Positions 58,814 through 64,000 of a stretch of DNA of 64,000 nt are shown piece after piece; the first letter of the stretch is position 1; each line of letters opens with the position of its first letter. The DNA is from DP-36 sp036004365. Lineage in GTDB: Bacteria; Desulfobacterota; Binatia; UBA9968. A program made the position numbers and the translations under genes. The notes under the pieces are model-generated. The model was not told the DNA's origin. It saw nothing but the letters and a program-made list of their open reading frames with translations, and searched no databases. The stretch is from contig DASYRN010000224.1 of the NCBI GenBank assembly GCA_036004365.1, positions 45,530 to 109,529 of the forward strand, in the 5' to 3' direction.

Positions 58814-59589
58814 GCACTCCCGCTTATATTTTGCTCGGCGTCTTGTTTCAACTGCTCCCAGATGTAGGTGCGAAGCCGGACCGATCGGGCGTCGGATCTG
58901 ACTCGGGTCAAGTCGCGCGGCCGCGGAATCTCAACGGAAAGGATTTCACGTATCCTTCCCGGCCGGGGTGTCATCAGCAGAATGCGATCTCCCAAGTAGA
59001 TCGCCTCATCAATAGAATGGGTGACAAAGAGCATGGTTTTCCGTTCCTGCTCCAAGATCTTAGAAAGTTCTTCCTGAAGGGTTTCGCGCGTTTGAGCGTC
59101 CAGCGAACCAAAGGGCTCGTCCATTAGGAGAAGGGAAGGATTGACGGCCAAGGCGCGCGCCAAACCAGCTCGCTGTTGCATGCCGCCGGAAAGCTGGTAC
59201 GGATAGGACTTTTCAAATCCTTGGAGGCCGACAAGATGGATGTAGCGTTTGACGGTTGTCTCCACCTCCCGTTTGGGTTTTCCCCGGAGCGTCAATCCAT
59301 AGGCAATATTTTCCTGCAGGCTCTTCCAGGGAAAAAGACCAAAGTGTTGGAAGACCATGGCTACATCGGGGCGCGGGGCGATCACTGGCGCGCCGTCCAG
59401 TAAGATCTCGCCTCGGTCCCGTGGGATAAGACAATCCAAGAGACGCAGGAGCGTGGTCTTGCCGCACCCACTAGGCCCCAAGATGCAGAGACTCTCATAA
59501 GCCTGCACCTCAAAGCTAACGTCTTGCAGGGCCACTACTGTGCCGCCGTTGTAGCTCTTGGTAAGGTGGCGCACGGTGACCTTTGCCAT
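58810..59589 (-). CDS. ABC transporter ATP-binding protein, SsuB/TauB-like
   Basis: A 259-residue nucleotide-binding subunit. Walker A is LGPSGCGKTTLLRLL (about residues 35-49). The Q-loop is MVFQHFGLFPW, the signature YQLSGGMQQRAGLARAL (about 130-146), Walker B LLMDEPFGSLDA and the switch FVTHSID. The ATG at 59589 (MAKVTVRHL) is preferred over a TTG two codons upstream. It is 18 bp after the E2 gene, so the importer and the dehydrogenase complex may share a transcript. Confidence 0.92.
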   Translation of the reverse strand: MAKVTVRHLTKSYNGGTVVALQDVSFEVQAYESLCILGPSGCGKTTLLRLLDCLIPRDRGEILLDGAPVIAPRPDVAMVFQHFGLFPWKSLQENIAYGLTLRGKPKREVETTVKRYIHLVGLQGFEKSYPYQLSGGMQQRAGLARALAVNPSLLLMDEPFGSLDAQTRETLQEELSKILEQERKTMLFVTHSIDEAIYLGDRILLMTPRPGRIREILSVEIPRPRDLTRVRSDARSVRLRTYIWEQLKQDAEQNISGSA

Positions 59590-59607
59590 AATCAAATGAG
59601 CAGGCGA

Positions 59608-60789
59608 CTAAAGGACCGGATTTTCCAATAGCTTCTTCACTCCACCGAGAAACTTGGCGGCAATCGCCCCGTCAGTCATCCGATGATCTGCCGAGAGGGT
59701 CATTGTCATCATGGACCGGATCGCGACCTTCTGTCCGTCGGGGACCACGCGCGGAGCGACCTGGCCGACAGCTAGGATGGCAGCCTGGGGCGGATTAATG
59801 ATGGCGACGAAGTTGTCCACGCCAAACATGCCGAGATTGGAGACAGTGAAGGTCCCGCCCTCGTAATCCAAAGGAAACAGTTTTTTCTTTTGTGCTTTTT
59901 CAACTAGCTCACGGCTCTTTTGGGCTAATTGGTCCAGGCTTAAGCGGTCAGCATTGCGGATAACCGGGACAATCAGACCATCCTCTAGAGCGACGGCCAT
60001 GCCGATGTTGATATCGGAAAAAAGCTCAAGCCCCTGGTCCGTGTAGGCCGCGTTCAAAGAGGGGAAATCTCTAAGAACCCGAGCCGTGGCATAAACAATG
60101 AAGTCGTTTATCGACGGGATCTCCTTCTCCCCTCTTTCTTTCCTTTCTCGTCTTTGCCGCTCCACCTCGGTCATATCCATGTCCATACTGATGTAGAAAT
60201 GGGGCGCCGTTTGCTTGCTCTTGCTCATCCGCTCGCCGACAATGCGCCGTATTGCGCTCAGTTGAATGGTCTCTCTAAGCTGCGGCGGTGCCGCCGCAGC
60301 AGCGGGCTGCGTTTCGCTTGCCCGCAAGACATCCTCGGCAACAATGCTGCCTTGCGGTCCGGTTCCCTTTAGAGCAGCGAGATCCATTTTTCTTTCCTTC
60401 GCGATTCTCCTGGCTGCCGGCGATGCCGCGATGCGGCCCGCGACCGGGGGAGTTTCAGTTCGAGGTTCTTGCACCAGGGGCTTCGGCGCTTCTTTGGATT
60501 TGGCTGGCGTTGGGGTGGGCTTGGCTTGGCTCTTCTTTCCAGAGGGCTCTCCCGGGGTCAAGATGAGAGCGATCCTTTGACCCACCGGCACCTCGTCGCC
60601 AGGAGCAGCGCTCATGTGAGCGAGGATTCCAGAAGCAGGCGCTTCTATCTCGACTCTAGCCTTGTCGGTCTCCACCTCCATGAGCGGCTCGCCTTTAACA
60701 ACTGAGTCGCCTTCCGCCTTGAGCCAGTTGACCAGAGTCCCCTTTTCCTGCGCCACGCCGAGCGCGGGCATAATCACATCAGTGGCCAT
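59608..60789 (-). CDS. Dihydrolipoyl acyltransferase E2 of a 2-oxoacid/acetoin dehydrogenase complex
   Basis: A 393-residue E2. The N-terminal lipoyl domain (about 1-75) has the lipoyl lysine in VETDKARVEIEAP. An alanine/proline-rich linker (75-115) follows, then a peripheral-subunit-binding domain (about 120-155, ASPAARRIAKERKMDLAALKGTGPQG). The catalytic acyltransferase domain (about 175-393) has LSADHRMTDGA, the H-x-x-x-D-G motif. Start ATG at 60789 (MATDVIMPALG), not the in-frame ATG at 60816, because homologues begin there. Encoded after E1beta and an M24 peptidase on the same strand; no E3 gene is present. Confidence 0.92.
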   Translation of the reverse strand: MATDVIMPALGVAQEKGTLVNWLKAEGDSVVKGEPLMEVETDKARVEIEAPASGILAHMSAAPGDEVPVGQRIALILTPGEPSGKKSQAKPTPTPAKSKEAPKPLVQEPRTETPPVAGRIAASPAARRIAKERKMDLAALKGTGPQGSIVAEDVLRASETQPAAAAAPPQLRETIQLSAIRRIVGERMSKSKQTAPHFYISMDMDMTEVERQRRERKERGEKEIPSINDFIVYATARVLRDFPSLNAAYTDQGLELFSDINIGMAVALEDGLIVPVIRNADRLSLDQLAQKSRELVEKAQKKKLFPLDYEGGTFTVSNLGMFGVDNFVAIINPPQAAILAVGQVAPRVVPDGQKVAIRSMMTMTLSADHRMTDGAIAAKFLGGVKKLLENPVL

Positions 60790-60799
60790 TGCTTCAATG

Positions 60800-60843
60800 C
60801 AGTAGGCAATAGGCATCAGGCAATAGGCTCCGCCAGAGGCGGA
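60800..60843. repeat. AGGCAATAGGC-word repeat with a TCCGCC hairpin
   Basis: The E2-M24 spacer contains AGTAGGCAATAGGCATCAGG and CAATAGGC repeats, then TCCGCC (60829-60834), loop AGA, GGCGGA (60838-60843). No T-run follows it on either strand. Confidence 0.5.
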
Positions 60844-60894
60844 TCAGCCACCGGCTGAAAGAGGAAGATTTTCTCACGCCTACAACTTCTCGCC

Positions 60895-62214
60895 TCACGT
60901 CTTCTTTACTCTCTCCAGCGACCCCGGATTGTTCAGGTTCGACTGGGTCTCGCGGGTTTCCGGCAAGGGTCCGCCGGCGGTAAAGTAATGGGTGCCTGCC
61001 ACCAAGAGTTTTTCCGCCGGAAAGCGAGTGATGACCTCACAGCCATCCTTCGTCACGACAACCTCTTCCTCTAGACGCGCCGCCGACCAACCATCCGAGG
61101 CGGGCCAGTACGTTTCCAAGGCGAAAACCATTCCCTCTTCGATCACCTCCGGGTGGTCCAAGGAAACCAAACGGCTGAATATCGGTTTCTCCCAGATCGA
61201 TAGTCCCACGCCGTGTCCGTACTGCAGGGCGAAGCCGGCCTCTTCATTAGCGAAGCCAAACTCCTGCGCTTTGGGCCAGAGCTTGACGACGTCAGCCGTC
61301 GTGATGCCGGGCTTCACGATGCTGATCGCGGCGTCCATGTAGTCACGACACCGTTTGTAGGCATCGACCATCGCGGGTGATGCGCTGCCGACTGCGAAGG
61401 TCCGATAGTAGCAGGTTCGGTAGCCGTTATAGCTATGCAGGATGTCGAAGAAGGCTGGGTCTCCCGGGCGGAGCACGCGATCCGTGTAGACATGGGGATG
61501 CGGGCTGCAGCGCTCGCCGGAGATCGCGTTCACGCCTTCCACGTGCTCCGAACCCAGGTCGTAGAGCACCTTGCTGACGACTCCCACGCATTCGTTCTCT
61601 CGAACACCCGGTCTCATGAAGCGATAAAGCTCCTCGTAAGCCGCATCGACCATCATGCAGGCGCTGTTGAGAAGCGTGATCTCGTCCTGAGTCTTGATCT
61701 TGCGTACTTGATGCATCAATTGTTGTCCGTCTACCACCTTGATACCTTGGGCTTGCAGCGCAAATAGAACCGGCAATTCGATCACATCGACGCCTACCGG
61801 TTCGTTATGCAGTTTTCGTTTCTCCAACTCGACACGAATTTTCTTTGCAACGTCTTCAGCCAGGCCCGCGGCCGGCGAAGTTGCGCCGCGGAGCGTCGAT
61901 ATGCCCGCCCGTGAGCGCTCACCGAGCCAGGGACAGTAGATCTGGTGGTGACGTGCAGCGGAGCCGAAGTCCCAAATGATCGGCTCGTCGTCCTGTGGCA
62001 GGAGGGAGAAGCGGACCAGCTTGTCGATGGCCCATGTCCCGATGTGAGTCGCCGTGATGTAGCGGATGTTGTTCATGTCAAAGCAGAGGAGAGAGCCCAG
62101 CTCGGAGGCCTTGAGAGCGTTTTTGATGCGTGCGAGGCGTTCACGTCGGAGGCGCTCCAGGTCGACGCGTTCTTCCCAATCAACTCCCATCAGGCCGAAG
62201 GTCTTCAAACCCAT
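60895..62214 (-). CDS. M24-family peptidase-like protein (aminopeptidase P fold)
   Basis: A 439-residue pita-bread-fold protein. The N-terminal creatinase domain (about 15-170) is followed by the C-terminal domain, where most metal ligands are seen: D in AFFDILHSYNGY, H in YGHGVGLSIWE, E in GMVFALETYWP and E in ARLEEEVVVT. The second aspartate (usually G-Y-x-S-D-x-T-R-T) is replaced: the segment reads GYRTCYYRTF. A one-ligand loss points away from ordinary Xaa-Pro aminopeptidases toward M24 members with other chemistry. It is embedded between E1beta and E2 genes. GAGAGG precedes the ATG. Confidence 0.8.
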   Translation of the reverse strand: MGLKTFGLMGVDWEERVDLERLRRERLARIKNALKASELGSLLCFDMNNIRYITATHIGTWAIDKLVRFSLLPQDDEPIIWDFGSAARHHQIYCPWLGERSRAGISTLRGATSPAAGLAEDVAKKIRVELEKRKLHNEPVGVDVIELPVLFALQAQGIKVVDGQQLMHQVRKIKTQDEITLLNSACMMVDAAYEELYRFMRPGVRENECVGVVSKVLYDLGSEHVEGVNAISGERCSPHPHVYTDRVLRPGDPAFFDILHSYNGYRTCYYRTFAVGSASPAMVDAYKRCRDYMDAAISIVKPGITTADVVKLWPKAQEFGFANEEAGFALQYGHGVGLSIWEKPIFSRLVSLDHPEVIEEGMVFALETYWPASDGWSAARLEEEVVVTKDGCEVITRFPAEKLLVAGTHYFTAGGPLPETRETQSNLNNPGSLERVKKT

Positions 62215-62234
62215 AACTTACCTCTCTGCTCCAA

Positions 62235-62315
62235 CGTTCAAGCCGTTCAAACGGTTCAAAATGTTCAAGCCGGTAGGTCTCTTTGAACGACTGGAACGAT
62301 TTGAACTGCTTGAAC
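62235..62315. repeat. GTTCAA/TTGAAC-word spacer
   Basis: The spacer upstream of the M24 gene holds GTTCAAGCCGTTCAAACGG, GTTCAAAATGTTCAAGCC on one side and TTTGAACGACTGGAACGATTT, GAACTGCTTGAACAG on the other. The two sides are inverted versions of each other and could form a long imperfect stem. Confidence 0.6.
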
Positions 62316-62324
62316 AGTCTCCGC

Positions 62325-63335
62325 TCATTGTTTGTTGCATAATGTTTTTGCCATCTCGGCGACAGACTCCGATGTCGGCACAGTCTGATCTTCGAGAACC
62401 GGAGAAAAAGGCACGGGGACATTCATCGCGCCCATGCGCTTCACCGGAACGTCAAGATAGTAAAAAGCGCCGTCGGCGATCACCGATGCGATTTCGGCCG
62501 TGATACCGTAGCGCTCATATCCTTCGTCCACGACGATCGCGCGGCTTGTCTTCTTGGCCGATTCGATCAAGGTCTCCGTGTCGAGCGGTACGGTTGTCCT
62601 TACATCGACGACTTCCGCGCTGATTCCCGCATGCTGTAAAGTCTCGGCTGCCTGGAGCGCGACCTGCACCATGCTGCTGGTCGCGACGATGGTTATGTCT
62701 GAGCCCGAGCGCTTGATGTCGGCCAGACCGAACGGAATCGTAAAATCCCCTTCAGGGACTGGGCCTTTAAGCTGGTACATCATCTTGTCTTCGAAAAAGA
62801 TAACCGGGCTGTCGTCGCGTATCGCGGTTTTGAGCAAACCTTTTGCATCATAAGGGGTGGAGGGCAAGGCTACTTTGAGTCCGGGGATATGGCTGAACCA
62901 TGCATGCAGGCTCTGGCTGTGTTGGGCGGCGGAACGGCGCGTGGCTCCCAAAGTCGTGCGCATGACCATCGGGACTCTAAGCTTGCCGCCTGACATGTAG
63001 TGGATCTTGGCCGCCTGATTGACTATCTGGTCCATGGTGAGGGTTACAAAGTCGCCGAACATGATGTCGACGACGGGTCGCATGCCTGTCATGGCAGCGC
63101 CGACGCAGATTCCTGTTATGGCTGCTTCGGAGATCGGCGAGTCGATCACTCGCTCCTTGCCGAACTCGGCGACCAAGCCCGTGAGCACTTTAAAGGGGGT
63201 CCCGGCCTCAGCGACGTCTTCCCCGAGGATGAAGACCTTGGGGTTGCGCCTCATCTCCTCCGCCAGGGCCTCGTTAATTGCCTGACCAAAGCTAATCTCA
63301 CGAACTGCTGAGTTTCGCTGTGCGGGTGCTTTCAT
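62325..63335 (-). CDS. 2-oxoacid/acetoin dehydrogenase E1 component, beta subunit
   Basis: A 336-residue E1beta. EISFGQAINEALAEEMRRNPKVFILGEDVAEAGTPFKVLTGL is the family start. SPISEAAITGICVGAAMTGMRPVVDIMFGDFVTLTMDQIVNQAAKI is the TPP-binding face, and HSQSLHAWFSHIPGLKVALPSTPYDAKGLLKTAIRDDSPVIFFED follows. Standard length. The ATG has no strong ribosome-binding site but is only 17 bp after the E1alpha stop. It should work with E1alpha and E2. Confidence 0.94.
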   Translation of the reverse strand: MKAPAQRNSAVREISFGQAINEALAEEMRRNPKVFILGEDVAEAGTPFKVLTGLVAEFGKERVIDSPISEAAITGICVGAAMTGMRPVVDIMFGDFVTLTMDQIVNQAAKIHYMSGGKLRVPMVMRTTLGATRRSAAQHSQSLHAWFSHIPGLKVALPSTPYDAKGLLKTAIRDDSPVIFFEDKMMYQLKGPVPEGDFTIPFGLADIKRSGSDITIVATSSMVQVALQAAETLQHAGISAEVVDVRTTVPLDTETLIESAKKTSRAIVVDEGYERYGITAEIASVIADGAFYYLDVPVKRMGAMNVPVPFSPVLEDQTVPTSESVAEMAKTLCNKQ

Positions 63336-63352
63336 TTCTTGCTTAGTCCTGT

Positions 63353-64000
63353 TTACGCGTAGACATGCAGTTCAACCTCGCTTCGATCCGGATACGGGGC
63401 ATTTAGAGCGAACTGAACTCCCTTTTCGATCTCGCGGCGGATTTCTTTTTCGATTCCACTCAAGCTCTTCTCATCCGCGACTTTCAAACGAATCAGTTTA
63501 TCAGTTAAGAGTTTCAGTGGATCGCGCCCACTCTTCCACTCCTCCTCTTCCTTCTTGGAACGGTAGTAAGAGCGGTTGATGTCGCCGACATGATGGCCGT
63601 GGAAGCGATAGGTATCGCATAGCAGAAAGGAAGGCCCTTCTCCCTTGCGGGCGCGCGCCGCCAAGCGTAGCGTGGTTGCATAGACTCGCTCGACATCCTG
63701 TCCGTCGATCGATTCGGTGTGAATGCCGAAAGCTTCAGGTCGGGCTTTAACATCGCCCGCGGTTGTTTCGCTGTAGTGAGTGTATTCGTTGTAGAGATTG
63801 TTTTCGCAAATATAGATGACCGGTAGCTTCCATAAAGAGGCCATGTTCATGCCTTCGTAAAGGAGGCCTTGTCCCAGCGCACCTTCGCCGAAGAAGCAGA
63901 CAGCGACTTGGTTACTGCCGCGCATCTTGGCCGACAGCGCCGCGCCGGTGGCGATACCGACGCTTCCGGCGACGATAGCGTTGGCTCCCAGGTTCCCTCT
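63353..64000 (-). CDS. 2-oxoacid/acetoin dehydrogenase E1 component, alpha subunit (N-terminus cut off)
   Basis: The C-terminal 215 residues of E1alpha. The frame is open to the window edge, so the true start lies beyond it; ATG 63925 is internal. The thiamine diphosphate motif is FFGEGALGQGLLYEGMNMASLWKLPVIYICENN (G-E-G ... N-N, usually GDG ... NN). The upstream residues GNLGANAIVAGSVGIATGAAL match the E1alpha block before it. EFGIHTESIDGQDV-like EAFGIHTESIDGQDVERVY and CDTYRFHGHHVGD (active-site histidine) are present. Confidence 0.93.
   Translation of the reverse strand, partial: RGNLGANAIVAGSVGIATGAALSAKMRGSNQVAVCFFGEGALGQGLLYEGMNMASLWKLPVIYICENNLYNEYTHYSETTAGDVKARPEAFGIHTESIDGQDVERVYATTLRLAARARKGEGPSFLLCDTYRFHGHHVGDINRSYYRSKKEEEEWKSGRDPLKLLTDKLIRLKVADEKSLSGIEKEIRREIEKGVQFALNAPYPDRSEVELHVYA

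Overview
The window reads as a chromosomal segment of a Gram-negative bacterium of moderate GC, probably a free-living deltaproteobacterium-like or candidate-phylum lineage (Desulfobacterota, Binatota, Tectomicrobia or NC10 type). Support comes from the gene order bactofilin - two F0 b subunits - atpH-A-G-D-C without atpB/atpE, an mnmE-mnmG-parA-parB block with two perfect parS sites, an LpxL-like acyltransferase, LspA, and many tripartite (TTT), TRAP/TAXI and ABC solute-binding proteins for organic acids. The placement is inferred from gene content only. No rRNA, tRNA, CRISPR array, phage or insertion sequence was seen.

Layout. 1-4.2 kb: the N-terminus of a benzoate-CoA-ligase-type enzyme with an aldehyde dehydrogenase, a DUF72 protein, a small sulfatase-modifying-factor-like protein and an ACMSD-type amidohydrolase. 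4.3-12.4 kb: bactofilin, the F1 and peripheral-stalk genes of ATP synthase, and an orphan EutA-like ASKHA ATPase. 12.4-17.4 kb: DMT permease, luciferase-like oxidoreductase, cupin, mandelate-racemase-type enolase, ABC substrate-binding protein and ACT protein. 17.5-22.7 kb: mnmE, parS, mnmG, parS, parA, parB, so this is probably close to the replication origin; rsmG is missing from its usual place. 22.8-31.5 kb: six tandem TctC-type binding proteins (one frameshifted) ending in TctA and TctB; three of the transcription units start from copies of the same promoter block. 31.5-37.4 kb: a DUF255 protein, a response regulator, a cold-shock protein, ispH and a VOC / glutaredoxin-DinB / cupin cluster. 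37.4-41.8 kb: a second, complete TctB-A-C set with an MmgE/PrpD protein. 42-45.3 kb: amtB-glnA-glnB behind a sigma-54 promoter. 45.3-53 kb: UbiD decarboxylase, class II aldolase, LpxL-like acyltransferase, a small HELGH metallopeptidase, ileS-lspA. 53-64 kb, all on the minus strand: E1alpha/E1beta, an M24 peptidase, E2, an ABC importer, a TAXI-TRAP system and a Smr protein.

The strongest unusual signal is at 36131-36886. A glutaredoxin domain is fused to a DinB-type domain, and its first redox cysteine is replaced by an in-frame TGA (U-x-x-C). A compact hairpin with the geometry of a bacterial SECIS lies just downstream. I read this as an undescribed or little-described selenoprotein that standard gene calling truncates to its DinB half.

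Other points of note are the parS pair without rsmG, the tandem binding-protein array with its repeated promoter, self-complementary leaders before the single-copy ATP synthase subunits gamma and epsilon, an acyltransferase lacking its catalytic acidic residue, and many intergenic spacers that each carry their own short-word repeat.
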